From the NCBI GenBank assembly GCA_905250885.1, contig CAJNOQ010001283.1, forward strand, positions 1 through 33,612: DNA of 33,612 nt. The letters run 5' to 3'. The notes under the pieces are model-generated. The model saw only the letters and a list, made by a program, of their open reading frames with translations. It did not search any database and was not told where the DNA came from. Position numbers and translations under genes: made by a program. The DNA is from Didymodactylos carnosus. Lineage: Eukaryota > Rotifera > Eurotatoria > Philodinida > Philodinidae. Positions 18,117 through 31,246 of this stretch are shown piece by piece; position 1 is the stretch's first letter; each line of letters begins with the position of its first letter.

Positions 18117-21041
18117 ATACGTACATGTGATTTTCAATTTTAAAATAAATGGTATACTTACATTGAAGTTGATTTAATATATTGTGTTTTTTAACATAAA
18201 TTTGTTTTTTTTTACTGTTAAATTGAAAGTCAACAGATACAGTTCATATATCAGTTGTTTGCTATTTTTTTCCATAATGAACAAGCGTATAGACAATAAT
18301 TCGGTTAACCAAAGTTGATTTTGAGAGTTGTGCCCCAGTGTAGTGATACGAAATCTAAAGTATGAAAAACCCATTCATAAATAACTTTCGGCAATTTTTT
18401 ACCCTAGACCAATCGAGTTTTCCACAGATATATGAATAAAAGATTTTCGTAAAACATAGACTCAAGCTAACTTGTTTGCCACATTTTATGCCCTTAAAAT
18501 AGAAGCTGTTCTTTATATGACTGATTGTCTCTTTCAACTGAAAATAACCCCAAACGGAAATAAACCACTCAAGTGATAAATGTAATGGACATTACTGGAA
18601 GAGAAAAAAAAGTCTTTTATTTTAATAATGAAGATTAAAGAGGTATCTAATCGAAAAAAAATATTTAACGTGTAAATTTTTCTCATTGGCAAACTTCAAG
18701 AAATTATCCTCATATGTGTGACTAGTAATCTTAAGAAAATCTTTGCTAAACACCTACTTCTCTTCGGAGAAATAATAATTTATACGTTCAATAAAAATTG
18801 TCTTCATCTCTAATAGTTATATTATATCATAGATAAAAAAATTGCATAAATCAAAAAATTAATGGAAAATTATATTTTTAATCACAGAAATTTGACGGAT
18901 TTAATAATCTTACCGCATACTGAATAAAATTACTTCAAAGACACTAGACATTAAGCGCATCAATAAAAAAAGAATATGATTAAGAATCAGAAATCTTTTC
19001 TAAGAACAATACTAAGTGTAAACATAATAATAAGATAGTTTCGAATATTTGCATTTCTATAAAAAACAAAATTCCCATCTGTAATTAAGTCAAAGTTATA
19101 CGAAAAACATGGCAAAAATAAATAGTTTAGTGTTTATCTTTTATAGTAAAGAAGTTTTTTGTATTTAATTTTATAAAGAATGCAAGATTTAGGAAAAAAA
19201 GAATGGCATTAATTAAATTGAAGATAACAGGTACATGTTTACTTTTATAATAAGTTCTTGTTAAAAACTAATTTAAAAAAACGAAATTAATTTGTACTTT
19301 ATGATCTGAATCTGTTTTTTTAACTCAATGTTAATCACCATGATTCTTGTTCTAGACACTCAGTTCTCAAGAGACCGTATTACTTTATGGATACATTGTT
19401 CAATTTAATAGCTCTGTGAATTGAATCAAACTTAATTGGTAGTCTCACTAATTTACTATGGTTATGAATCGATGTAGTCTGCTTTGTACATCTGACCAAA
19501 TGACATTTTGTGGAGGGATGAGAATCATGAACTAGAGCACCGTTTCATGAGGAATGATAGTCGCCGTCTCTAGCCAGAATTTCCGTTTGCACTAGACATA
19601 TAGCAAGTATCTAGAAAATAAACTTCTTTAGTCTTGCGTAAGTGAACTTTGTATGTTATTAATGTGTTCGAGCATGAATTTTCATTAAACGATGTAAGTA
19701 AAAAACAGAAATATTATTTTGAAGTCAAACACACAAAAAAGTAGATCGGTTTGCCACCATCTTTCTCTTTCTCCACACTTATTTAATCAAATTCAAAAAT
19801 TCAAGAAAATTTTTAGGTAAAAATCTTTCTTAATTTTTTACGCATAAGTAATGAGGAGTTTAAAAATCAGTTGAGAATCAATCGTGTATAAACTGTTTCA
19901 ACTTGATGGGTAGTACTGGTTGAAATAGTTATAAACTCATATAACTATTCAGCCAATACTATGCATAAGATTTATCGAAAACATTTTTGTCAAAACAATT
20001 TTATATAGAAAAGTGACCGCTGACGACAGAAGACATTAATAGTTAAAATGGAACTGAAAACGACGTTTTGTTGATGTCAGTTTCATGTACTTCTATACTA
20101 ATTCAATAAAAAAAGCCTTATCAAATTATAAAGCAAGTCAAATATGCCTGATATTCTCTATGGAAAGATTCTCGCATTCAAACAAACAGAACAAATTGAT
20201 TGACTATTTAAAAATATTTTTTTCTTATGTACATAATATGCATCAACAGTTATCAGAAACACATGTTTTCCTTACTCATGCAAAACGTTTATGGTTATAA
20301 GAGTGTTGAACTACTTTTTTCTAAGTGCTTTCATGTATTTCTAAATGCTTGACATATGGCTCATATTTGATCTCAAAATAAAAGCGAGAATGGCTGATGT
20401 CTTATAGCTCAAATAGCGTTGGCTGTACGAGGCCCATAGAGCACTCACGCTTCGACTTTCAGAGAATGAATATCTGTAGACACTACGGCTAATGTCACTT
20501 CGTTACCTGAGCTTGTAATCTAGCATTTTGTGAATGAAGCGGGATAGTCATGCGTTCTAACCTCACTCTAAGAAAGAAATCTATCTTAAAAAACAACTAC
20601 CGAACAACTCCTTCGTACACTATATCGAAAGGTTACTCCTGAGAAACGATAGAGGAGAAAACTGTGTATTTCAAAAACCTGGCTCTGTTTATCCCAGTTC
20701 ATAAAACTAAGAAAAATTCATGTACAATAGATTGTGTGTTCATCAGCTTAATGGATCTAAAAGATATTGAGCTTAAAATTATAATATACAGAGCGAAAAG
20801 AACCTTGGACTGATTATCTCACCTAAACTTTATTAACAGCGATTTGCTGATAAAAACTTCATGTATTGAAATAAAATATCTTTCTATTCCAAGTTACTGT
20901 ACGTATCTCCTAAAAGTTTGCACTCTTGATTTGATTCAGACTTTTTCAATGGTATTTTAATCGACTGTGTTTCAAAAGAACACTAACCGCCCTCCTGCAC
21001 CTTTGTGTCTACTACCTTGAAAGTCAAAAAGAATAGATAGA
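18117..21041. other. Gene-free AT-rich region
   Basis: I see no exon with motif support, no RNA gene and no clear transposon. Frames of 60-71 codons (18174-18537 minus, 20085-20300 plus) look random. Confidence 0.5.
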
Positions 21042-21043
21042 TA

Positions 21044-21475
21044 CAGGGTGATCCAAAAAAAACTTACTCCCTGTGTATTTATTGACTTTCTTGTGTACAA
21101 ATATAATTGAACTTTTTATCATTAGTTTATTCGAATAGAGCAAAGATTTCTGAACAAAATGAGACGTCTCCGAGCTCGGCAAAGTTCTTAGTTCTTATAA
21201 GAACTTTTTTTCATGAAACAGCATTGAATTTACAGAAGGTCCAAAGAGCATATTTTTCTTGTTTGCCCATTGATTGTCCCGATTTTGGTGGTATGGGACC
21301 TTCCGTAAACTGAATGCTGTTTCATGAGAAAAGCTTATAGAGAGCTCGGAGACGTCTCATTTCGTCCAGAAATCTTTGCTCTATTCGAATAAACTAATGA
21401 TAAAAAATTCAATTATATTTGTACACAAGAAAGTCCATAAATACACAGGGGGTAAGTTTTTTTTCGATCACCCTG
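21044..21475. mobile_element. Tc1/mariner-type MITE with long TIRs
   Basis: This 432-bp element starts CAGGGTGATCC and ends GATCACCCTG. It is flanked by TA on both sides (21042-21043, 21476-21477), the target duplication of Tc1/mariner transposons. Inverted repeats extend about 170 bp, including TCTTGTGTACAAATATAATT and GAGACGTCTCCGAGCTC. The interior keeps only short frames and no transposase. Confidence 0.85.
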
Positions 21476-21719
21476 TACAGCTGTAAAAAGTGCAAGTGAA
21501 ATGATGTTCACATTACGTTGAAGAATAAGGGCTTTGGTATGTAAACAACGCACCTTTTGTTTCGTTTGTATAAGATGGGCAAAAACTAACAACTACGTCA
21601 TATACGTGTTTGTCTTATATACAGTACAGGGTTGCCATCGTTTCTTGCTTTTCGTGAAAAAATTTCACATTTTGGCTTTTTAGGTTTTTTTTGTTTTTTC
21701 CATTTTCCTTTCTTCATTA

Positions 21720-22837
21720 CACTAGTGGACGATCAACTCGGTCTGAAAAGCTGAATCAGCTATGTAGTTTTATCAGGACTAAATCAAAATTTACTAAACT
21801 GTATCTGCTGATCCAGAGCCAATAATTCTGATCAGTTCATTCAGCTCCGAATCTGGTGACGGATTCAGAACTGAATTTTCTGGTTTTGTGTTTAATATTC
21901 TTGAATATATTCATTCACTTTTAAAATGATTTAGGCCAGATCTACACCTAGGGAGACTTCTATAGAAAACAAGCTAATTCTGATCGGATAACTTGGAGTT
22001 TGATACCAGTGTGTTTTTAAGAGTACGAGAAATTCAATAGTATAGAAATTTTCTTGTCTATACCTCATTATTCCTGAGATACTTAGCCTTTATGAACATC
22101 GAAAAACATCGCTCACTTTTAACGAGATTATTGAATTGCTCCAACAGGAACTATAGGGATGGACACAATAAAGGACTTGGGTCTTATATCACGTCCTAGC
22201 GTTCATAACTTTGAAAGGGGTCTTCTAACATGGTTTTTGCGTTATGAGTTCAAGAGGGGTCTTGTAACAGGGAGGTCTTCGATCGTAGGGGGATTCTCTA
22301 TTGTGTCCATCTCTTTATGTCTTTTCTTGAATAGTCCCAAGCCGGACAATTCAAGAAAGTTCATCTAATTCAGTTTTTAAGATCATTATCCTGAGAGTAT
22401 TCGAGGGGATTTTTCACGGACAGGTAGCTAAGAGTCCCATCTATAATGCGGCCAAAGTGCGCCCAAAAATCTTCAAAACTAAAAATGTTTTTCCAAAAAT
22501 ACTAATAAGAGTAGAAGAAAAATAACTGAATTACCGTACTTTACTCTACAAAAATTAGATAACTTACAAGATCATAAATATTCAAGAACAGTGTTTCTAT
22601 GAACAGGAGGATATGACTGTTTTTATTACGCGCACTTCCGAAGCCTTCAGGATCATATGGTTACTTGAGTCAGCTTTGAAAGCACCGACACGGATATTCA
22701 GTTCTAAATCAATAAGCAGTAAAAGAGAAGAAAAAAACTTTTTATAGAAAGTAATTTTTAGTTTTTTCTTATTCAGTCCTAATAAAACTTCATAGCTGAT
22801 TCAACCTTTCTAGATCAGACTGATCGTCCACTAGTGG
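21720..22837. mobile_element. 1.1-kb TIR element with CACTAGTGGACGATCA ends
   Basis: Terminal inverted repeats of about 60 bp begin CACTAGTGGACGATCA on both strands and continue with shared blocks TGAATCAGCTATG, AGTTTTAT and AGGACT. The interior is non-coding and contains a further small inverted-repeat element. I could not assign a superfamily, and no clear target duplication is visible. Confidence 0.75.
22158..22311. mobile_element. Nested 154-bp MITE
   Basis: Perfect 13-bp terminal inverted repeats GATGGACACAATA / TATTGTGTCCATC enclose a GC-richer interior with a repeated word (AAAGGGGTCTTCTAACA and AGAGGGGTCTTGTAACA). It sits inside the 1.1-kb CACTAGTGG element. Confidence 0.7.
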
Positions 22838-23463
22838 ATGAACATTAAAAAAATAAACAATTCTATTATCAGAGTCCATTTCTCATCCTTACTCATATTT
22901 CAAAAAAGATTTTTGTAAACTGACTATAAGTTCAAAATTCATCGCTAAATATACCAAATATATTGTCGAAAAATTGAGAAACTGACTAAAAATCTGTCAT
23001 ATAGATACAGTGTGTGAATAAATTATGTACGAATGAATAGTTTTACATCTGTCACAACTATAGAGAGAGACGATATTCAAATTTATTCAACAACAACAAA
23101 AAAGATTCGTTTTTTTTTCTCTGATATATAATATAACTAGGGAAAAAAAGAACATAAATTAAATTGATCATTCATCAGTCAAGAAAAGAAGAACAACATC
23201 TCAGCAGTTTGATAAAGACCATTATTCTAATTACCATTTTTTTTCTCTTCGTTACTAAAATACTTTCGTATCACCAAACAAGACACCTACGTATACAAGT
23301 TATGCTTATAACTTTTCGAAAAAAATTATACACTGCCGAAGGCTTATGTTGAGAAGAGAAAAAAATTTTTGTGTTAAAAACAAATTAAATAGTTTCATTT
23401 TTGTTCTCTCACACACACACACATTCTACACTGTATTAATACCCTGTTCTTAAAAGAAAGAGT

Positions 23464-23525
23464 AGTAGTTCAGATTCTCTTTCATTATTTTCGCAGTAGT
23501 TCAGATTCTCTTTCATTATTTTCGC
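23464..23525 (+). repeat. 31-bp tandem duplication
   Basis: Two perfect adjacent copies (23464-23494 and 23495-23525) beginning AGTAGTTCAGATTC and ending TTTTCGC. Confidence 0.95.
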
Positions 23526-26500
23526 TACTTATAGCATATTATAGATTTGCAACTACAAATTAAAGTACTAAAGTCACACTAGTTTGACATTTTATTTGTG
23601 ACTTTTAGTTCTTGCTATACAGAAAGCAAACTTTTATTCAGCAGTAGAAATTTTCAATGCAACAAGCTCTGCGTGTTAGATTTAGTATAGAGATATAACA
23701 TTACTAATTCTATTAGATCGTCAATTATACTAATAGTTTGCTACTACATTACTCTCTTTCTTCTGTTAGCTGAAAGCTCTCGATGGGATCATATTAGATG
23801 GTATGTAAAATCCTATTGGGTCATATGTAACCCTAAAAGATTTTGCATGAAATCTATAGAAGGATTGGAGAATCCCAATACGATATATTAAATCTATGTT
23901 GTTGTATTGACTACGTACGCGAAAAGATAATCACTCATATATTGTCTAAGAAGCTGCAATTTTTTGACCACATCTGATCCAAACGACGCTTTTTTCATCG
24001 AAAAATAATCCAAATAGGAAACGTAGTCACTTACAAATTCCTTTCTTCTAAGTGCAAAAGTCTGTCTGTCTTCAGCTCAAACTCATATTTTGACTTTATA
24101 ATATAATGAAAAATCAGAATTTTCTCTTTATTATCTAACATAAATCCTATTCTTAACAATTTGATAGTATATTTTTTTATCTAGTAGATATGTCATCATG
24201 TCAAGTAAATAGTTACATTTTTATATTAGTCTGTATAAAAAATTATATATATCGATTATAATTTTAATTTTTAATCTTAATTCATTATATATTAATATTC
24301 GTAATATTCATTTAAGGATGTTCATACGTTCTAGAGGGAGTGCTTCAAATAAGGACTAACTCCTTGTTCAAATTTATTGCATAGGATTATTCATGATGAA
24401 AAAAAGCATTTATTAGATTACTGAGAGAAAAGAAGAAAGGAAATTGTGGCTTTCGAACTGGATAACTTAATTTAAAGCTGAGAGAATAAAATGAATGGAT
24501 TCTATATCCCAAGTGATCGATTCTTATTTACGAATGGATCTAAAATATGTAAGCAGTTTAATTAACGTCCAAGAATTTTTTCTGTTAGACTTCTATGGAA
24601 GTAACAAGAAATTCACAGCATCTTATAAGAATCTTGCAAGATTTTTATACGATATGGAATTTTAGACTACATGAAATGATTCATTGGATAATACGTTGTT
24701 CACAGTCGAAATATGAAGTTAACCAAAAATTTTAAAAAGATCAGGTCCTATAAGACATCATGTCTTCTCTCATTTTTGGTAGTGCTCTGTTCTATAGAGT
24801 TACCATAACTTACAGTTCAGTATTGATATTGAATTGATAAAAAATTTGACAGAACAGAGAAACTACTGAAACTTCAGGTAATGAGCAATTATTAAATAAA
24901 AATTAATAAATAGAAATAGTCGAATTGCTAGTATCTCGGAATTAACTATGAAAAAAATCTTCATGAATCACTGCACATAATATCTATAGCTTCACAAGAA
25001 ATGTTGAGGCAAATCTCTAAAAAATATACAGTTTATGAAGAAAGAGTGAGCACTGTAGTTTTGGCAGTCTGAAGCCATCTTACTCACCGTATGACATACC
25101 TATGTGATAAGAAACAGAACATTTAGCTTCTAGTTGTATAATTAACATAGTTTGTGTTGAATATTGTTTCTCTATGTCTGTCAAAGATGAGTGAACACAG
25201 TGTTCATCACTGAAAATCTCCACAATGTCATTACAAAACATAAACAGCAAATTTTCTTGAAATTCGAGATACCTGCTGTATCTGACATTACTGTGCTTTG
25301 GTCTCTGAACTATGAAGTCTTATAAAATCTTAAACAAAATAATTTTTACTTCTAACTAATGTATCTAACCTTTGTTCTCTCTATCTTACCTTCTAGTTTA
25401 ATAAAAAATGGATAGATAAACCGACTGTTTTTCATCATAACTTTTTTTTCTTATATACGAAATTTGAACAGAGTGAATGAAGGGAACAACCTACTACTGA
25501 TAATTATCTTCAAAGAATATCGAATAAAAAAAAATTTTTCAAAACTAAAAAGCTTTTTTTTCTGAAGTTTTATTATTATTATCATTATTATTATATTTGA
25601 TTATTATGTCAGTATGAAATCCAAATTACAACTGGAAAATGATTTGAGATTCTCACCTCTGCTCTTTTGAAGGTGTTGCGCCCACTCATTTGCTTATTTT
25701 TTTTCTTTGGTACTAATCACACTTGAACTCACAACAACAAATAGTTTAGTTCCGTTTAACTAACAGACTAAATTTTTCCTTTTTATCCTTCGTTCCAGTA
25801 AGCTAACACTGATTCTCGGATACTTATTCTCAATATAATTGTCCAGTAGTAGAACAAATTCTTATAATCTTGACGACTCAATAGAAAAGACAAGAAAACT
25901 TAAGTTAACAAAATATTTGAAAAGAATAGACAAACATAACATGTGAAATACCTGTACAAATTTCATTTTGTTGGAATAAAAAAAAAAAAACAGTTTTTTT
26001 TCTTCTCAAAAACAATGAGTTTAAAAGCTAAGAAAATACAACATGTTTAAAGGTATCTTTCAATGGAAAATTTAATTAATCTGTTTTGGTATGATTGATA
26101 CTACTAAAAAAGAAAATTAATGCAATAATATGGTGATAGTAAGATAATTACGAAAAAAACAATAACATTAATCACAAATGATTAATGTTGAACGACGGTT
26201 AAAACGACATTGTATAGCTGTTGTTAATTCGAATATATTTGGTAATAGTTCTCTTTCTTTCTTCTTTCATAAACAATGTCAATATATTACTTAATCACAT
26301 CAGAACATTTATTTCCTTTTGTTTTTTAGAGTCATCTTTGTCAAGATGCAGAAAAAAACAACAACTACAAATTAAGGTGCTCGAGGGATGTTTAGAATTT
26401 CAAATATGATACACACAAATCATTGTTTTGTATTCAACGTACTATATTATATTATTTTTTTTCACACAGAGAAGATCAAAAATCAGTGTTGTCTTTTTTT

Positions 26501-27050
26501 TTTTTGTCTGTTTTTGTTTTAGAAATGATAGGGTTTTCAAGAGAAACAAATGTTTAGATTCTAATCACCATCCTTAAAATATGCCAATAGTCATTTTCTC
26601 TTACTTCGTTCGCACACGCACACACTAAACTTGACATATAAACGTTACAGACGCCTAAAGTAGGATTATCTTTCTTAACTTTTTTTTTTTGCTTTTTCTT
26701 ATCATTTAATACAGAAAAAATGATTATTGATATTCCAGAAATCCTATTGTTATTTTTGTAAAGTATTTCTACTATTAGTGTTCTTCATCACTTTTATATC
26801 TGGGTAGTAACAGCATGATTTAATGTTTCAATACTTATACTAAAGGACCTTTAAGACAACATTAATTTTCTAATAAAAATAAAAACTACTAGAAACAATA
26901 ATGTTCTTTTTTTTTTTTTTTTCCTAATAGTCATTTTTTATGTCATACACTTGATCATAAAAAATCTATCTGTAGAAAAATTCATTGTGTCAAATATGCG
27001 AATACAAATTATTCATTCTACTTTGGAAAAAGGAAAAAAAAATGTCATGA

Positions 27051-27117
27051 GTATATATCTATATATATATACATATATATATATATATACTCGAGTATAA
27101 ATACATATATATAGATA
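27051..27117 (+). repeat. (AT)n palindromic tract
   Basis: TATA/ATAT run with an internal CTCGAG and near-mirror ends (TATATATCTATA and TATATAGATAT), able to form a cruciform. Confidence 0.85.
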
Positions 27118-28585
27118 TTTGTTTATTGCCTTTTTTTCTCATAATATTCTCATACAAATATATATGTGGATATTTCAAATGATTATTTTAATAAATTTTT
27201 TTAAAATTTAAAATCTTAAAAAATGAACAGCTGTTCATATAATGACTTTTCTTTTTTATACTAATATTCTTATAATGATTTCCTTGATGTAATAATTGCT
27301 TATGGCGACAATACTATTGATGAAAGACCAATATATTTATCAAACATACGACGACACTGTTTCGTTTAAATGACAAACAGATGGAACTATCTAGCTGTTT
27401 CTTTCCTATCCTTTTCGTTTACTATGAATGCTAAATGGTTATATATAAATAAAAGACGTTCTATCATCTTTACTACTAATCAATCACAAAGGGTATACAG
27501 CAAAAACGATTAATAATATAATTAGACTAATTCATTTATCTAATAACAGAAAAATTGTAGAGAACAGATTAACAACATGATGTTATACACACTGACAAAA
27601 ACAAGACAATTGACAAAATTATTTATTATACAGTTTATTTTAGCACCTGACATTGACCGACATTTGGAAGAATATTAACTGAAATAATAAGAGAGATGAA
27701 TCTTGTAGTGGTCTATTATTTTAGTGACCTGTATGATTACAGAGTAGAGATAATGATTTGTTCTAGTGATATATTGTTCTACACACAACAGCTTCATTGT
27801 GCGAACAAGTAAACTTTTATTTTGCCATTAACACCTAGAAAATAAACATACATTGTCGAACAGGAAAGTAGGAAAAAATGTTAACTTATAATCAATAAAC
27901 CCTATCATCTTGAATGAGTAGAAAAAGAAAACACACACACACATGAAGAACACATTCCTTACTATGGTCAATTCAAGGTCTTTTATATTTGTCTCAATAA
28001 CTACTATAAGTATGCTCGTTAAGAATATACAATATTTCTAGTTTTACATGTATTTTGTTATTAGTAGCAAAAATGATTCAGATTGGTATAGTATAATATA
28101 TTACCGATATGAGAAAGAGTCGATTGACGTAATCTCTCAGTTATTTTAAAGACAGTTTCACTTACGCGATTAACGTATCTTTACATTTAAATTCTTTTAC
28201 TTTAGAAGCCTAGTATGCCTTAAAGATATACAATCGTAAATACAAACATTTTTGTGTTAGACGATGAGAAGAATGCCATCTTACAGAGGGTAAAAACAAG
28301 CAACAAAATAGAAGTAGACGAAAGCCAGTAGAACTGAATAAATATACGAAAGAGTATTGATATCGGATTCTCATTTGTAAAAGACAGTGTTAACAGAAAA
28401 ATAGTTTTTGTAATCGGTTTTTGATCAATGTGTCAGTCAACAAACCTTTTTTGCCATTGAAACTGTTTTTTTTACACGAAATATTCGATTCTAATATTCT
28501 TACATAAACTCAATCTGAGTATATCTATGACATTAGATAAATCAAGATCGAATGTTAAATCTATGATGAAACACCACATGTGGCT

Positions 28586-28603
28586 CGAGAGAGAGAGAGA
28601 GAA
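28586..28603 (+). repeat. (GA)n microsatellite
   Basis: Short GAGAGA run ending in GAAAG. Confidence 0.85.
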
Positions 28604-29298
28604 AGTAAGAGAGCAAAATAATTATACTTGTAGATAAAGTCAGTTTCACATAGAGCAAAACAGATGAAATATTGACTAAAATAATTTTAAGGCTTTTTCA
28701 TTTGATTATTATTGTTTTTTTCCTTGGAAAAACATGATGTTTTTTAAAGATAATAAGTTTGATCTTACCGAATGTAGATCTTGTTTATAGTGACCAGTTA
28801 TAATTAGTGCTGTTTTTTCCATGAATTTCTATTTCTCCTTTATTCTGATTTTTCTTTTTTCGTCGCTTCTTCCTTTCTGATAGAATTGAATCATAGCTTC
28901 TTGTTTATTTCTTTCATATGACCGTCTAACAAACATCAATCATTTTACTGTAGATTATCCAACAATATATGTATCCATGTTTGTCAACATTTTCTAGATT
29001 GTCTATTGGCGGCGAAACATTTTTACTCTTTTTACCAACATATACAATCACGCATCGTATTTGTGATGCACTGTATATTTTCTAATATAATGGGTGTATA
29101 GAATGAAAATGGGCGTGCACATTTGTCGACACATGTAATCACCCAAATCATCTAACATAATTAATAGGCGGAATCATTATATTTTTTCTTTTCTTTTTTG
29201 ACGATAACTGTTAATTCATATTGTAAATATATATTATTTGGAGCAAACTAGAAAAGTTCGTTTGATTTTATATTTTTTATAAATTTACCATACCAGTT

Positions 29299-30224
29299 TT
29301 AAACAATTGTCGTTGATTTTAATGATGTAACAACAGGATACAATAATCTTTGTGGTGTATTCTGATTTTCTATATCAACAGTATTAATTGGCAACGGTCT
29401 TAAAACTTCATCATATTGATCAATGATTCGACATGTGATAGTAACTGTCCATATACCAAGAAAAATAGTCAAACATCCTGTTGTAATATCTAAAATGATT
29501 AATTGAAGAATTGATAATGTTTGAATGATGACAAGTTTTGTGCACCCTCTCGGAGTAAAATCGCTGTAAATAATTTTACGAGTGAGGGATTTTCTACTAA
29601 AATGGACAAAAAAAACAGACCATTTGTCGATGATAACTTATTGACCAATTGAACCTACCATTCTTTCCTTGATACTTTTAACCATTTTGGATCTTCACTT
29701 GCACAACATTCATTACTATTCTCAACTATTCTCAACTCTTCCTTGGCTTTCTCATCTAAAACATTTACACAATATGTACCAAAGGTATTCAATATCAAAT
29801 CATCGAATTACTAACCATCGTCTTCGATATAATTAACTAACAATGCTTCTAAGTGATATGAATAATTTTCCGAAATATTTTCAATAAATCCGAGTATAAT
29901 AACTCCTAATATAATTAGACCACTTCCCATAATTAAACTACTAACAATACACAATACTAATAATAATGATTTGTCTAATAGAATGCCCATTAAACCACAA
30001 ATAGCGATCATTAAGATGAATAAACATGCCACTAATGACATAATGGGATATTGTTTTTGAGTTTTATAGTTCACATAGGGAATTTGTTGTCCTTTATTCC
30101 ATATATGACTATTACGTTGTAAACGATAAATGCTGAGTATACAAGTTAAAATAGATGATATCAAAACAAGAGAACATAACACAATTAAAATATATTTCCG
30201 AATCGTATGATTTAATACTGCCAT
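29299..30224 (-). CDS. Tetraspanin, 3 exons, 256 aa
   Basis: Exons 30224-29816, 29755-29659 and 29563-29299 (771 nt) are joined by introns of 60 nt (GTTAGT...TTTTAG) and 95 nt (GTAGGT...TTACAG) with intact frame. The protein has four membrane segments: YILIVLCSLVLISSILTCIL, IMSLVACLFILMIAICGLMG, LLLVLCIVSSLIMGSGLIIL and, after the large loop, a fourth at about residues 182-203 (LIILDITTGCLTIFLGIW). The loop between TM3 and TM4 is short (about 60 residues). It holds four cysteines: CC at 153-154 (NECCASEDPKW, a variant of the tetraspanin CCG motif lacking the Gly), C169 and C176 (RGC). An N-glycosylation site NIS/NYS lies at its start. Tetraspanins organise membrane microdomains. The subfamily is unclear. 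The gene is divergent from the CEP164-like gene about 1 kb away. Confidence 0.8.
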
Positions 30225-31246
30225 TTCTTAGTTCGTTTATGCCTTCTAATGTAAAACAATTATTATTTCAACATCAAATATCATCCAAGCGCCTAATACA
30301 AGTCCTAGTTACTAAATAAGTAACCTGTTAAAGCTTGTGAATTTGTGAAACAGCTGTGTATTGTCGATTTTCTGTGTCATCAGAAACTAATTTACCACAA
30401 GAGGCAATTTCTTTTCGATTTCTCGCATAAATCAGGACAATCTATTAAAAAAATCAACCAGTTGAAAAGCCAAGTAGGTAGGTCAACACAACATAAAAAT
30501 TCAAGCTTCAATAGAGGAAAATTACTGAGCGGTTGTATATTACTGTTGTTACAAAGGGAATGACTGAATACACTTTTAATTTAGATAAATGTTTATTATT
30601 GCTTCTAGACATTTTTTAAATTCTCCATTGGAATTCCGATACATATCATAATCTGTTATGCTCTATTTTGTTTACTATAGCTTAAACGTATAGTGTGGTA
30701 TATCATCAACTTGCGTACACAACGTTTTTATAGTTATATATCTTGTGTATTATAAATTTGCTGAGACAAGTGTCATATGAAATCCCATAGAAGACCAAAA
30801 TCGCGCTTTATTTCAGTCTCTTTTAAGATCTTGTAATAGACAGCAGCAGAAAACATAACATGTTTTAATATCGGATGCATATAGCACAGTGCCTTTGTGT
30901 CTGTGTGATTATGAACAATATTTTATTCCTATGACACACTGGTAATGTTCCCTGCCACATACTGTTGTATCTTGTCAAACTATTCCTACTTTCAAACGAG
31001 TGTTACGCGCTCACCTATCCTTATAAGTGTGTTGTTTTTTTCTTCTATACTCTCTTTTCGCGGTTGTTCTCTTTTCCGCGTGGTAGCACTTTATTTACAA
31101 GCCTTTGGTTTTTTTGTGCTTTTCTTTGTTACGAGATGTTTTCTTGGGCATAAAATAAACTTTCAACTTTCAAGAATAAAATTTAACTAAGTACATGCGT
31201 AGTTGGTTTGAAGAATTTTCTAGAAAAATTTGTTTAATCAGGGAAG
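30225..31246. other. Divergent intergenic region
   Basis: Shared upstream region of the tetraspanin (minus) and CEP164-like (plus) genes. Frames of 60-80 codons here are unconvincing. No promoter motif can be named with confidence. Confidence 0.45.

Larger units (their letters stand above)
22840..29298. other. Gene-free AT-rich region, 6.5 kb
   Basis: No gene, RNA or large repeat is supported on either strand. It holds a 31-bp tandem duplication (23464-23525), (AC)n runs at 23410-23422 and 27931-27943, long A and T runs, an AT palindromic tract at 27051-27117, (GA)n at 28586-28603 and a short TCTTATAAGA-family patch at about 24619-24650. Confidence 0.5.

Noticed and set aside
30345..30563. 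72-codon frame upstream of the tetraspanin
   Set aside because: Composition and lack of motifs suggest chance. It lies in the divergent promoter region.
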